In this document: one piece after another, positions 27,535 to 36,867 of the stretch
Layout of the letters: each line of letters begins with the position of its first letter
Position numbering within the stretch: the first letter of the stretch is position 1
NCBI GenBank assembly: GCA_964570665.1
Contig: CAZMZH010000001.1
Location: 372,001-436,000 of the forward strand
Direction: 5' to 3'
DNA from: JAJDAT01 sp964570665
GTDB lineage: Bacteria > Nitrospinota > Nitrospinia > Nitrospinales > JAJDAT01
DNA: 64,000 nucleotides
Translations under genes and position numbers: made by a program
Notes under the pieces: model-generated
Seen by the model: only the letters and a program-made list of their open reading frames with translations
Database searches by the model: none
What the model was told of the DNA's origin: nothing

Positions 27535-28986
27535 TCACTTATAACCCAACATCGGCCAGTAAATTGAATATAAAAATAAATAACTTAATATTCCGAATAT
27601 GCCTAACACTATTCCAGAACGAATCATGTCTTTAAGAGGAATTAATTTTGACGAATATGCCAAAGCGGATGCTGGAGTCGCAATCGGCAACATAAACGCA
27701 AAATTGCTTGGCAATATTACTGTCATAGTAGCTAAAACTGGGTCGATTCCATAGGCTGGAGCAATTCCTAAGGTGGGAGGAATTAAAATAGCAATCACCG
27801 CCGAATTACTCATAAAAGTAGTAAAAACCATTGAAAGAATAGCTATGGAAACCAAGAAAAACAATGCCGATTGGGATTGACTATCAAAAGCTTTTTCGGC
27901 TAACCAAAGAGCAGCTCCGGTTTTCACCATGGCTTCTCCCAAGCATATAGCTCCGCCATACATGATAATAACCGCCCAATTTACGTGGTCTTCCACCATT
28001 TTCCAATTTATCAAATTGAAAAGAAATAAAACGGCGATCGCTAAAATCGCGATATTGGCTATCCCTAAGACCTCTCCGTAAAAGAACCAACCGAATAAAG
28101 TGGCGGTCATTACCAGACCAACCCCTTTCTCTCTAAGCGAAACCATACCCATTTCCGACAACTTTTGCCGTAACGCTTTTCTAGCCGGTTCTATATTTCC
28201 TTCCCCAGGAGGAAACATAATATTTAAAACAACCCAACCGCATGCCGCAAGTATAGCTACCAGAGGAAAAGATAATTTTGAGTACTCCCAAATACCAATA
28301 GTTCGGGCCCCGTCTGTCGCTTGTTCCAAAATTTCAACCGCTAACGGCACTCGCCCTCCTCCCAAAACTGTTGCCGCTCCCCCTATAATGCATCCCCAAG
28401 CCATAGAAAAAATCAAAGACTTGGCAAATAGAGATTTTTGAATAGGATTCAAATCTACCGATTGAATGATTTGCAATAAAATGGGAAAAAGCATGGCGGC
28501 AACGGCATGTTCGCTCATAAAACAACTTCCAATCAATCCAAAAAAATAAACGCCACCCACTAACTTTTGGGGAGTTCTTCCCCACGATTCAAAAACCCAC
28601 ATGGAGAGTCTACTTGTTAATCCCGATCCAGTCATAGCTGCGGAAAGTATAAAAACGCCTAAAATAAAAAAAATAGCTTTATTGCCAAAAAAGGAATATG
28701 CCTCGGCAGAACTCATAATTCCAAGCAATGGAATACCAGCTATGGCGAGTAAACTTGTTATCGAAAGCGGGATAAGATTGGTGGCCCAAAGCGATACACA
28801 AAGAAAAAATAAACAAAGAGTTTTATAACCCTGAGCGGAAATCTCGTCGGGCAACTCTCTGCCCAGCAAAAAAAAGAAAATGACAAAAATTAACGCTAAG
28901 ATCAATTCTCGCCGCATCCGATCTAAGAGGACAATCCAGATGGGGCGTCGGTCAATAACAATATTTGAATTAAGTTCCGATTCCAT
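27535..28986 (-). CDS. SLC13/DASS-family sodium:anion symporter
   Basis: A 483-residue transporter with about 12 hydrophobic helices and the DASS layout of two pseudo-repeats. The second SNT motif reads SNSAVIAILIPP near residue 383, and the signature LPSNFAFMLPIATPASALAY is near 420-440. The first SNT motif is altered to SEHAVAAMLFP near 156. Members carry dicarboxylates, citrate, sulfate or other anions with Na+. It has its own leader region of 54 bp after the TPR gene and is otherwise alone. The anion is not predictable; the altered site may narrow or change it. Confidence 0.82.
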   Translation of the reverse strand: MESELNSNIVIDRRPIWIVLLDRMRRELILALIFVIFFFLLGRELPDEISAQGYKTLCLFFLCVSLWATNLIPLSITSLLAIAGIPLLGIMSSAEAYSFFGNKAIFFILGVFILSAAMTGSGLTSRLSMWVFESWGRTPQKLVGGVYFFGLIGSCFMSEHAVAAMLFPILLQIIQSVDLNPIQKSLFAKSLIFSMAWGCIIGGAATVLGGGRVPLAVEILEQATDGARTIGIWEYSKLSFPLVAILAACGWVVLNIMFPPGEGNIEPARKALRQKLSEMGMVSLREKGVGLVMTATLFGWFFYGEVLGIANIAILAIAVLFLFNLINWKMVEDHVNWAVIIMYGGAICLGEAMVKTGAALWLAEKAFDSQSQSALFFLVSIAILSMVFTTFMSNSAVIAILIPPTLGIAPAYGIDPVLATMTVILPSNFAFMLPIATPASALAYSSKLIPLKDMIRSGIVLGIFGILSYLFLYSIYWPMLGYK

Positions 28987-29183
28987 AGATTGTTTAATGA
29001 ATTAAAAAATTAGCCATGCCATATGGGCTAACTTTAATAAGCCCACTATAATTAAAACTGACCTGCGCTCTACCTTTATTTTTTACCAGTTTTGGGCTTT
29101 TCTTTAATTGAGGCAATAGGTGGTGGGCTGGAAAAACTTCATAATACTTTTGGGGAAAGTTACATCAAAATTAAGAAATATCT

Positions 29184-30215
29184 TTAGTTTTTATCAACCT
29201 GTTCTATCGTCCACAGGTCGCAAGACCCGCAGGTATCTCTAAAGTTTTCACGAAAATGATTAAACTTGTCGCCTCTCCAGATGGTTCCAAGATCTTCTTC
29301 AACGGCGTTTCCCATTTTCTCTGTAGGTAGCAAGCAGCAAGGCGTGACGTTTCCTTCTCGACTTACATAAGCATAATTAAACGTTTTCAAACAATATTTG
29401 CCGGATTGATGAAGCCTTTTACGAAGCAATTTATAAAACATTCGAGTCATGCCTGAAGAAACGGCATATTGTAACCAATCCAATTGAATTCCAACTTCTC
29501 TGGCGACCCTGTCGGCTTCGGCAAAAATTCTTTCCTCTTCTTCTTGACCTGGTCGCTTTAAGTCTGGGGCATATTTCCTATCAATACGACCGACATTAAC
29601 CACGTCGCAACCAATTCTTGCTCCATACCTAATTACGTCGCACAAATCTTTTTCGCAACCCTCATGCAAAGTTGCTTGTAAACGAATCGATAGCTTTCCA
29701 TTTTCCCTATTGCGAGCAAGCGCTTCGATGTTTTCAAAAACTTTTTTACTGGTGTGACCGTCTTCAACTTCCCCCTCGACACTATCAATAGAAAATGTTA
29801 AAGCGTCGGCCCTAGAGTTTAAAACCATTTCGGGTGTCACGGGTTTTACAAACAAAGCATTAGACGTGATCGAAACGGAATGACCTCGATCTTTACAGTA
29901 ATCAATCATGTCAAAGATTCGTGGATGGAGGAAAGGCTCGCCCCAACCCGTTAATGTAATATCTTCCCTATCTTGCAATTGGTCTACAACTGCAACAAAC
30001 TTATCCCAATCCATATGCTCTAATTCGATTTCCAAATCTTCACGGGGACACATATGACAATCTAAATTACATCGATTTGTCACTTCAATTTGGACAAGTT
30101 TGGGTTTAGCTGGGATTTTATATCTGAGACGGTCTACAGTTTCTAATAGAAGACTTAACATATGTCGTTGACTAAGGTTTTTAAAAATCTTAATATTTAA
30201 GGACAAAACGCCCAA
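29184..30215 (-). CDS. Radical SAM protein with SPASM-like C-terminus
   Basis: The cluster motif is CNLDCHMC near residue 49-56 (Cx3Cx2C) after VQIEVTNR, followed by TGWGEPFLHP (GGE-like). The C-terminal part carries more Cys (YCLKTFNYAYVSREGNVTPC, CCLLP, and TCGSCDLW). The pattern is that of the SPASM group, enzymes that modify peptides or sugars or act in cofactor synthesis. The start is uncertain: a TTG at 30215 gives 343 residues, and ATG at 30161 gives 325; neither has a clear ribosome-binding site. It stands alone, facing away from leuC. Confidence 0.82.
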   Translation of the reverse strand: MGVLSLNIKIFKNLSQRHMLSLLLETVDRLRYKIPAKPKLVQIEVTNRCNLDCHMCPREDLEIELEHMDWDKFVAVVDQLQDREDITLTGWGEPFLHPRIFDMIDYCKDRGHSVSITSNALFVKPVTPEMVLNSRADALTFSIDSVEGEVEDGHTSKKVFENIEALARNRENGKLSIRLQATLHEGCEKDLCDVIRYGARIGCDVVNVGRIDRKYAPDLKRPGQEEEERIFAEADRVAREVGIQLDWLQYAVSSGMTRMFYKLLRKRLHQSGKYCLKTFNYAYVSREGNVTPCCLLPTEKMGNAVEEDLGTIWRGDKFNHFRENFRDTCGSCDLWTIEQVDKN

Positions 30216-30429
30216 AAACCATAATACCCTTTAAATTAAATAATTAATACAATTTAATTCGGTTTCAGCGCCTTAAAATGGTAATCTATAACAACTTATC
30301 GGCGTTTAAATGGATTGGGTAACGTTTTTTTACCTTTATATTGGAACTGCAATTATAAACGCCAATATTTCAATAATTTTATCAATTAAAAAAGCTTTGG
30401 CTTTAAATAAGTAAAAAGGTACCAAATAA

Positions 30430-31725
30430 ATGGGAATGACAATTACCGAAAAGATTCTTGCCGCCCACGCGCAAAGAGACAGTGTCCAACCAGGAGAAAA
30501 TATTTGGGTAGACGTCGATGTGCTGATGACTCACGATGTCTGTGGACCAGGAACCATATCTATATTTAAGAAGCAATTTGGCAATCAAGCTAAAGTTTGG
30601 GATCCTGACAAAGTGGTAATCATACCAGACCATTATATTTTCACTAAAGATCAAAAAGCTAACAGAAATATAGATATTCTGCGGGATTTTGTCAAAGAAC
30701 AAGACCTACCTCATTATTATGATGTGGGCACGGAAAAATACAAAGGCGTTTGCCACGTCGCCTTAGCTGAAGAAGGGTTTAACCGACCAGGAGAAGTTCT
30801 TTTTGGAACTGACTCCCACACCTCTACTTCAGGAGCGTTTGGTTTATTTTCTACAGGTATCGGAAATACCGACGCGGCTTTTATTTTAGGGACAGGGAAA
30901 CTCTGGGTACGTATACCCGATTCAATGCGTTTTGAATTTACGGGAGAATTTCCGCCTTATATTATGGCCAAAGATATTTTACTCCAGGTAATTGGAGATA
31001 TCGGAGTAGATGGAGCTACATATCGATCGATGGAATGGGCAGGCGAAGCTGTAATGTCGCTTTCTATGGAAGAAAGAATGACGCTTTGCAATATGGCCAT
31101 TGAGGCTGGAGGAAAAAATGGCATCATTGAAGCGGATGAAGTAACTAAGGGATACAACAAGGGAAAAACTTCAATTAGCGGCGAAATTCACAAGTCGGAT
31201 TCTGACGCTAAATACTATTATAAAAAAACCTACGACGCTTCCAAAATGGAGCCAGTAGTCGCGAAACCTCATTCTCCAGACAATAAAGCCTTAGCCCGGG
31301 AATGCGAAGACGTAAAATTAGATCGTTGCTATATAGGATCCTGCACGGGCGGCAAAACCACCGATTTTATAGCCGCCGCCAAACTACTGAAAGGCAATAC
31401 TGTCAAGATCGATACCTACATAGTTCCGGCTACCGTAGATGTTGAAAAAGACCTTTCTGTTGAAACCATTGAAGGCGAAACTCTTTTGGATATTTTCAAA
31501 AATGCCGGGTGTCGTATTGGCGAACCTTCATGCGCAGCCTGTCTTGGCGGTCCAGCAGATACATTTGGTCGAACGCATGGAGAAGAAATTGTTATTTCAA
31601 CAACAAACCGAAACTTTCCCGGTAGAATGGGTTCCAAAAAATCCTCAGTTTATTTAGCCGCCCCATACACAGCTGCGGCGTCGGCCTTGACTGGGTATAT
31701 TACGGACCCTAGAAAATTTCTTTAA
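30430..31725 (+). CDS. leuC: 3-Isopropylmalate dehydratase large subunit
   Basis: Aconitase-family enzyme of leucine synthesis, isomerising 2- to 3-isopropylmalate with LeuD. Seen: the DSHTSTSGAFG motif near residue 134, GIGNTDAAF, and the [4Fe-4S] ligands in YIGSCTGGKT and CAACLGG. At 431 residues it is the shorter, archaeal-type LeuC rather than the 466-residue proteobacterial form; homoaconitase or another aconitase-like hydrolyase is a less likely alternative. leuD follows after 81 bp in the same direction. A ribosome-binding AAAGG lies upstream. Confidence 0.85.
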   Translation: MGMTITEKILAAHAQRDSVQPGENIWVDVDVLMTHDVCGPGTISIFKKQFGNQAKVWDPDKVVIIPDHYIFTKDQKANRNIDILRDFVKEQDLPHYYDVGTEKYKGVCHVALAEEGFNRPGEVLFGTDSHTSTSGAFGLFSTGIGNTDAAFILGTGKLWVRIPDSMRFEFTGEFPPYIMAKDILLQVIGDIGVDGATYRSMEWAGEAVMSLSMEERMTLCNMAIEAGGKNGIIEADEVTKGYNKGKTSISGEIHKSDSDAKYYYKKTYDASKMEPVVAKPHSPDNKALARECEDVKLDRCYIGSCTGGKTTDFIAAAKLLKGNTVKIDTYIVPATVDVEKDLSVETIEGETLLDIFKNAGCRIGEPSCAACLGGPADTFGRTHGEEIVISTTNRNFPGRMGSKKSSVYLAAPYTAAASALTGYITDPRKFL

Positions 31726-31806
31726 ACGAGTAAGTTGATTTTTCAAGATTTCTCAGAACTTTTCAGCTTCCTAATTTCATTAAACAAAAACTAATTTACG
31801 CAATTT

Positions 31807-32370
31807 ATGAAAAAGATAATTGAAGGTTTGGCCTATGTTTTAGGCAATAATATAGATACAGATCAGATCATTCCAGCGGATAAACTAATGTATAGCCTGA
31901 GCGATCCAGAAGAGAAAAAATTTTATGGTCAATTTGCTCTTTCTGGAGTTCCAGACGTTCAAGCGGGTTTGCCAAAAGGGCAAATCCCTTTTGTCGACGA
32001 AGGTAAGTTTTCTTCCCCATATACAATAGTGGTGGGAGGCAATAACTTTGGATGCGGTTCCTCTCGGGAACATGCTCCAGCCTGCTTAGAGATTGCTGGA
32101 GTTCAAGCGGTTGTTGCCGAATCTTTTGCCAGAATCTTCTACAGAAACTCTATAGACGGCGGTTTTTTTATTCCTTTCGAAACAGAAACGTCTGTTTACC
32201 AAGAAATCGAAACAGGAGATTCTCTCCGCATTGATGTTGAAAAAGGAATTTTTGAAAATAAAACAAAAAACAAAACATATAATCTTAAACCACTCGGAGA
32301 CGTCGCCGATATCATAGAAGCAGGCGATATTTTTAAATACGCCAAGAAAGCCGGTTTAATAAAAACTTAA
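31807..32370 (+). CDS. leuD: 3-Isopropylmalate dehydratase small subunit
   Basis: The swivelling small subunit partner of LeuC: NIDTDQIIPADKL at the N-terminus, NFGCGSSREHAP near residue 80-91 and SFARIFYRNS near 106. The 187-residue length is a little above the archaeal LeuD (about 165). It directly follows leuC. The leuA and leuB genes are not in the window, so the leucine pathway is split. Confidence 0.88.
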   Translation: MKKIIEGLAYVLGNNIDTDQIIPADKLMYSLSDPEEKKFYGQFALSGVPDVQAGLPKGQIPFVDEGKFSSPYTIVVGGNNFGCGSSREHAPACLEIAGVQAVVAESFARIFYRNSIDGGFFIPFETETSVYQEIETGDSLRIDVEKGIFENKTKNKTYNLKPLGDVADIIEAGDIFKYAKKAGLIKT

Positions 32371-32477
32371 GAAACAACTCCCTGCCTCAAAAGGCAGAAT
32401 TAAATATATCAATACTTATAAGCGATTTATCCCCCATTTTCTCTGGTTCCGCCCATCCTCTGAAAGGAGTCGGGATA

Positions 32478-33314
32478 ATGTATTTTAAAATTATAATACT
32501 GTTTGTCTTTGTTCTTTGTTTCTCATTTGGTTGCGTTGCGCCATCAGGGCCGAAAGACGCCAATAACCAAATTAAAGTTGACTCTTCCGAGATGGTCCTT
32601 ATTCCAAAAGGCCCATTTTATATTGGAAGCAGCGAAAAAGATATCGACTGGATTGTCGAGACTTTTTATGCAGAATCGCGCGACTGGTATTTGGACGAAA
32701 CGCCTTCCCAGGCTTTTTATTTGAATCAATTCTTTATTGATAAGTACGAAGTCACCGTCGAAAAATACAAAAATTTCCTCCAAAAAACACGGAGAACAAA
32801 ACCTAAATTTTTGGAAAATCCAAAATACAATGGCCCTAATCATCCAGTCGTAGGAGTCACTTGGCAAGACGCCGCAGATTACTGCGCTTGGGTAAATAAA
32901 CGGCTTCCGACAGAAGCCGAATGGGAAAAAGCCGCGCGCGGCGACGATGGCAGAAGATATCCCTGGGGAAATAATGTCGAGATTAAAAAAGCAAACGTAC
33001 GCGGAACGGAAGACTCCTTTCGCTATAGTTCTCCTGTGGGCGACTTCCCCGAAGGTCAAAGCCCATATGGAGTCATGGATATGGCTGGTAACGCTTTCGA
33101 GTGGACTCAGGATTGGTATAAACCCTTTCCTGGGAACGAAGGAGGAGACGAGTTGTACAACCAGAAATTGAAAGTTGTTAAAGGAGGTTCTTGGAAGGCT
33201 AATATGGACTTGGCGCGTTCGGCCCTAAGAGGAAAACGCTTTCCACATCAAAGCGCGGATCATGTTGGATTCCGATGTGCAAAAAGCGCAGATAAAACCG
33301 CCTCATTAAATTAA
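32478..33314 (+). CDS. SUMF1/FGE-like lipoprotein
   Basis: A lipoprotein leader (MYFKIIILFVFVLCFSFGC, with the lipid Cys near residue 19) followed by a formylglycine-generating-enzyme-sulfatase domain of about 240 residues: MVLIPKGPFYIGSS, FFIDKYEVTVEKYKNF, WQDAADYCAWVNKRLPTEAE, RRYPWGN, VMDMAGNAFEWTQDWY and GFRCA. No sulfatase is nearby, and many such domains act as binding or C-type-lectin-like folds rather than enzymes. AAGGAG sits 9 bases before the ATG. The next gene starts 22 bp downstream, also an exported protein, so the two may function together in the envelope. Confidence 0.85.
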   Translation: MYFKIIILFVFVLCFSFGCVAPSGPKDANNQIKVDSSEMVLIPKGPFYIGSSEKDIDWIVETFYAESRDWYLDETPSQAFYLNQFFIDKYEVTVEKYKNFLQKTRRTKPKFLENPKYNGPNHPVVGVTWQDAADYCAWVNKRLPTEAEWEKAARGDDGRRYPWGNNVEIKKANVRGTEDSFRYSSPVGDFPEGQSPYGVMDMAGNAFEWTQDWYKPFPGNEGGDELYNQKLKVVKGGSWKANMDLARSALRGKRFPHQSADHVGFRCAKSADKTASLN

Positions 33315-33336
33315 AAAACCTTAAAAAGGAAGTCCC

Positions 33337-34107
33337 ATGCAATTAACCATTAAAATTTGTTTGGCAATATTTCTCGCCTTTATGCTAGCCCTGCCGGCGC
33401 AAGCTTATGATATGAGCAAACATAAAGGGAAAAAAGGCGGAGGCCATGGTTATGGAAGACCGAAAGGTCCTCCAAAAGATATACCTGCACATATTAAGTC
33501 TAGAACTAGCGAAGATGGAACTGCTATCAATTTAAACAATTCCCAAGTTGGCGTAAAAGGAATTACTGTAATGGCCAACTCAGAAAACTTAAAAAACCTT
33601 TCTAGTTTGGCAATGAAAACCAATCTTTTGAAAGACGAAGGAATAAAAATTCTGGCAAACTCGCCGACATTTCAAAACCTGAAACTACTTTCACTCTGGG
33701 ATAACCACCTCACGAATGCAGGAGCTCAAATATTAGCAAGTTCCCAAAATTTTAAAAACTTAACTCAACTAAACATTGCTCAAAACTATATTACCGACGA
33801 CGGTGTCGCCACGCTGGTGAACTCGCCCAATGCGGCTAATCTGGTTCTTTTAGATTTAAGCAAAAATAAAATCTCCGACGCTGGAGCTATTGCTATAGCC
33901 AATTCTCCACACCTAAAAAATTTAGTAAGGCTTGAATTATTTAAAAACCAAATCGGAGACAAAGGTCTAGAAGCTTTACTTCACTCAAAGTCGCTACCTA
34001 AATTAGAATTTCTAGATTTAGTCAGCAACGCTTACGACTTTGACAATGCTATTGCTATGGAAAAGGGAACAACGCTACCTTCCATCAAAAACTTAATTTT
34101 GTACTAA
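33337..34107 (+). CDS. Exported leucine-rich-repeat protein
   Basis: Signal peptide (TIKICLAIFLAFMLALPAQA, cleavage near residue 23), then a Gly/Lys/His-rich linker (HKGKKGGGHGYGRPKGPPKD), then six leucine-rich repeats of about 28-30 residues of the ribonuclease-inhibitor type (for example LVLLDLSKNKISDAGAIAIA). It should be periplasmic or surface-exposed and act by protein binding. Ends just before a strong terminator. GGAAG lies before the ATG. Confidence 0.82.
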   Translation: MQLTIKICLAIFLAFMLALPAQAYDMSKHKGKKGGGHGYGRPKGPPKDIPAHIKSRTSEDGTAINLNNSQVGVKGITVMANSENLKNLSSLAMKTNLLKDEGIKILANSPTFQNLKLLSLWDNHLTNAGAQILASSQNFKNLTQLNIAQNYITDDGVATLVNSPNAANLVLLDLSKNKISDAGAIAIANSPHLKNLVRLELFKNQIGDKGLEALLHSKSLPKLEFLDLVSNAYDFDNAIAMEKGTTLPSIKNLILY

Positions 34108-34114
34108 AAAATAA

Positions 34115-34157
34115 AAAAAACCGACAATAAGTTCATTCCAAATTTATTGTCGGTTTT
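34115..34157. terminator. Bidirectional intrinsic terminator
   Basis: A perfect stem, ACCGACAATAA pairing with TTATTGTCGGT around a short loop, with A-tracts on the left and TTTT on the right. It lies between the LRR gene and the converging hybrid kinase and can serve both directions. Confidence 0.88.
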
Positions 34158-34211
34158 CACATTACTCTTATTCTAGGCTAGCTTTTTTCTATTTTATCGT
34201 ATCAATTCCTT

Positions 34212-36254
34212 TCAACCGCTCGTTAATTTATCTAATATCTCCTGGATTTTTTCAAAATCATAATTTTCCGTTAACTTCTCCAAAAGACAGGCAAAATCTA
34301 TAAGTTCAGAATCCATATCCTTTAATTCTTGGGTTATTTGGCTCATCTCCGTCAAACTGTAGGTTTCTGAAGCCTTTTTTAGTTTTACTAAAATACTTCC
34401 GGGAAGTTTAATACTTTCCAAGTCCAATTCTTTTTCCTTTTCAATTTCTAAGCTTTCCTCTTCTTCAGGTTCGGTCTCTAATTCTACATCCAAAAACTCA
34501 GAAATACAGTCAAACACAATTTCGAACGAAAATGGCTTTAATATAAATCTACAAAAACCTTTTTCTTTAAAATTTTCGCGAAGACCGTCAAAAATTGAAG
34601 TAGTAACGCAAACTACTTTGGGTCCTTCATCTCCATATTTATCTCTAATAATTTTAGTCGCTTCCACTCCACCCATGACCGGCATATTTACGTCCATAAA
34701 AACGATATCTGGTTGGAACTTTTCTACCATTTCTACGCCTATTTGACCATTTTCGGCTTTTATAACTTCTAAACCCATGTCGATCAAGAAAGTTTCCAAT
34801 ACTCTTAGGTTTAATAGGTTATCGTCAACAACTAAGGCCTTTATATTTTGTCCTGGCGCTATTCTAAAAACTCGACTTTTAGATACCTTATGGCCTTCTA
34901 CAGATTCTTCAGAAATAGGAAGGTTCAAATTAAAATAAAACATAGAACCTTTTCCAAACGCGGACTCAACTCCAAGTTTTCCTCCCATCATTTCAATTTG
35001 CTTTTTGGTAATGGCCAATCCCAAACCCGTCCCGCCTTTTTTTCGCCCCTCTTCTTCTTGCTGGAAAGGTTCAAAAATTTTATTTTGCTGCTCGGTAGAC
35101 ATTCCTGGTCCAGTGTCAATCACTTCAAAACGATAAGGTATTTTTGAAGGATCCGATTTTGGCAATGGTATTCCCCTGATCAATACTTCGCCAGCATCAG
35201 TAAACTTAACTGCATTGCCGATTAGATTGATCAAAATTTGCCGAATCTTACTAGGATCTCCCTCAACAAATAAAGGACCGCTACTAGGCTTTTCCATTTT
35301 CCAAATCAATCCTTTTTCTTCACATCTAATTTGGAATAAAGGAGACAAGCTATTTATCAAATCGTCTAAATCAAAGCTCTCCAAATTTAGAGTCATTTTG
35401 CCCGCTTCGATCTTCGATAAATCAAGAATATCGTTTATGACTCCCAAAAGATGGTCGCCACTATTTTTAATGGTTTGAATTTGGTTTAACTGGGGCTTAC
35501 TAAGACTCTTGTCCCGTTGTAAAATTTGGGCAAATCCTAATATACCGTTCATTGGAGTTCGTATTTCATGACTCATATTAGCCAAAAAAGCGCTTTTGGC
35601 TTGATTGGCCGCCTCTGCAGCCTCTATCGCCTTTTCTAATTCCGCTTCCGCGCGTTTTCGCTCGTTTATTTCGTTTGTTTTTTCCTGATTTTGCTTTGCT
35701 AAGTTTTCGTTGGCCGCTTGAACTTCCTTTTGCGCTCTTTCTAACTCTTGGTTTTGTTTAACAGCTCCCTGATTTATGGATAGTAGAAGATTAAAGACCT
35801 TTCTCCCCGTGGTTTTAATTTGATAGGTTTGGTCAAGATAATCAAAATCTAAAACTTCTGGATACTCCTCATAACAATTATTGCTTTGGTCTCTTAAAAT
35901 CCTACTTACAGTGGATAAAATATATTCCGAATCGTAAGGCTTAGTGAATAAATAATCCACGTTATTCGATAGACACTTAAAAAGTGTATCCATACCAGAA
36001 AGAGCAGTCACCACCGCTACTGGAATATCTTTAAGACTTGAATCTTCCTTTATATTTGCGCATAACTCATACCCACTCATCTCAGGCATATTGACATCTG
36101 TAATTATTAGATTTATTGCTTTCTCTCTAGCGATTTCTAAAGCTTCCGTACCCGTATTAGCCTTTAAAACTTGAAAATTACCTTTTTCAAGAAACCGTTT
36201 GAGTAGCTCCGCTTGTACCCTACTATTTTGTAGAATAAGTATTGAAGTGTTCAT
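34212..36254 (-). CDS. Hybrid histidine kinase, receiver-coil-HisKA-HATPase-receiver
   Basis: A 680-residue soluble hybrid kinase. Residues about 1-120 are a receiver with its phosphoacceptor in IITDVNMPEM near 56 and Lys in FTKPY, but the acidic pair is gone (LILQNSR in place of a DD). A coiled coil (about 165-225) leads to HisKA with the phosphohistidine in MSHEIRTPMNG near 233, then an HATPase with GLGLAITKKQ near 405. A second receiver follows near 470-590 (KALVVDDNLLN, IVFMDVNMPVMGG), then an acidic 90-residue tail that could be a divergent Hpt-like helix bundle. No membrane segment. It sits at a converging junction with a shared terminator. Confidence 0.88.
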   Translation of the reverse strand: MNTSILILQNSRVQAELLKRFLEKGNFQVLKANTGTEALEIAREKAINLIITDVNMPEMSGYELCANIKEDSSLKDIPVAVVTALSGMDTLFKCLSNNVDYLFTKPYDSEYILSTVSRILRDQSNNCYEEYPEVLDFDYLDQTYQIKTTGRKVFNLLLSINQGAVKQNQELERAQKEVQAANENLAKQNQEKTNEINERKRAEAELEKAIEAAEAANQAKSAFLANMSHEIRTPMNGILGFAQILQRDKSLSKPQLNQIQTIKNSGDHLLGVINDILDLSKIEAGKMTLNLESFDLDDLINSLSPLFQIRCEEKGLIWKMEKPSSGPLFVEGDPSKIRQILINLIGNAVKFTDAGEVLIRGIPLPKSDPSKIPYRFEVIDTGPGMSTEQQNKIFEPFQQEEEGRKKGGTGLGLAITKKQIEMMGGKLGVESAFGKGSMFYFNLNLPISEESVEGHKVSKSRVFRIAPGQNIKALVVDDNLLNLRVLETFLIDMGLEVIKAENGQIGVEMVEKFQPDIVFMDVNMPVMGGVEATKIIRDKYGDEGPKVVCVTTSIFDGLRENFKEKGFCRFILKPFSFEIVFDCISEFLDVELETEPEEEESLEIEKEKELDLESIKLPGSILVKLKKASETYSLTEMSQITQELKDMDSELIDFACLLEKLTENYDFEKIQEILDKLTSG

Positions 36255-36594
36255 ATCCGACCGATAGATTTTTTATAATTTTTTCTGAACTAAAAGTTAA
36301 ATTGCTCTCTAAAAAAACCTTTAGACTTCACCTTACTGTAAATTTGGTGACTAGGATAACGTTAATACTTTAAATTAACAAACCCATTCTTGTATCAATT
36401 ACGTAACACTTTGAAAATCTATGTGATTCTAAAAACTGTTTTTAGTCGTGTTTTATTAAGGTAATAGAAAGAATAAATTTAAGCGGTAATAGATCTAAGT
36501 ATATAAGCTCTTGGAATTAAGTCGATTATCTAGAAGAAAAAATGTCCAGATAAAACCTCGAAATTTATTTTTTTTATTACACTTTAGTGATCAT

Positions 36595-36776
36595 AAGGAG
36601 AGAAAAATGCGACACAGAAGTCACCAACAAAAAGGATTTTTCGACCTTTTCCAGTTGAAGTAGACTCTGAAAAAATTGACGCTAATTTTGAAAATGGAAC
36701 TCTAGAAGTTACCTTACCAAAGACGGAAGAGGCCAAAAGCAAAGTAAAAATAGTAGAAGTTAAAACGGGTAGTTAA
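36595..36776 (+). pseudogene. Relic of an Hsp20 small heat-shock protein
   Basis: A good ribosome-binding site (AAGGAG) and ATG at 36607 open a frame that ends after 18 codons. In a different frame, from 36642, the codons spell PFPVEVDSEKIDANFENGTL followed by EVTLPKTEEAKSKVKIVEVK, a recognisable C-terminal piece of an alpha-crystallin domain, ending at TAA 36774-36776. The middle of the gene is missing and the frames no longer join. Flanked by AT-rich spacer and the Nfn terminator. Confidence 0.75.
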
Positions 36777-36808
36777 GGCATAAAAGTAAGGTAAGAAAAC
36801 TATAGTTT

Positions 36809-36848
36809 AAAAAAAACGCCAACGACTTTAATGCTAAAGCCGTTGGCG
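36809..36848 (-). terminator. Intrinsic terminator of the Nfn operon
   Basis: A 14-base stem (CGCCAACG-ACTTTA with TAAAGCCGTTGGCG, one mismatch) around an ATGC loop, followed on the minus strand by a run of eight T (A-tract at 36809-36816). It lies 20 bp past the NfnL stop. Confidence 0.88.
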
Positions 36849-36867
36849 CTTACTTTGTGATAGGTTC

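Larger units (their letters stand above)
36255..36867. other. Intergenic gap holding the Hsp20 relic and a terminator
   Basis: About 610 bases upstream of the hybrid kinase start and downstream of the NfnL stop. Apart from the Hsp20 remnant and the hairpin, the rest (36255-36590) is AT-rich with no gene that I can support; it should include the promoter of the hybrid kinase. Confidence 0.6.

Noticed and set aside
32544..33059. 171-residue minus-strand frame inside the SUMF1-like gene
   Set aside because: Shadow of the lipoprotein gene; the opposite strand carries all recognised motifs.
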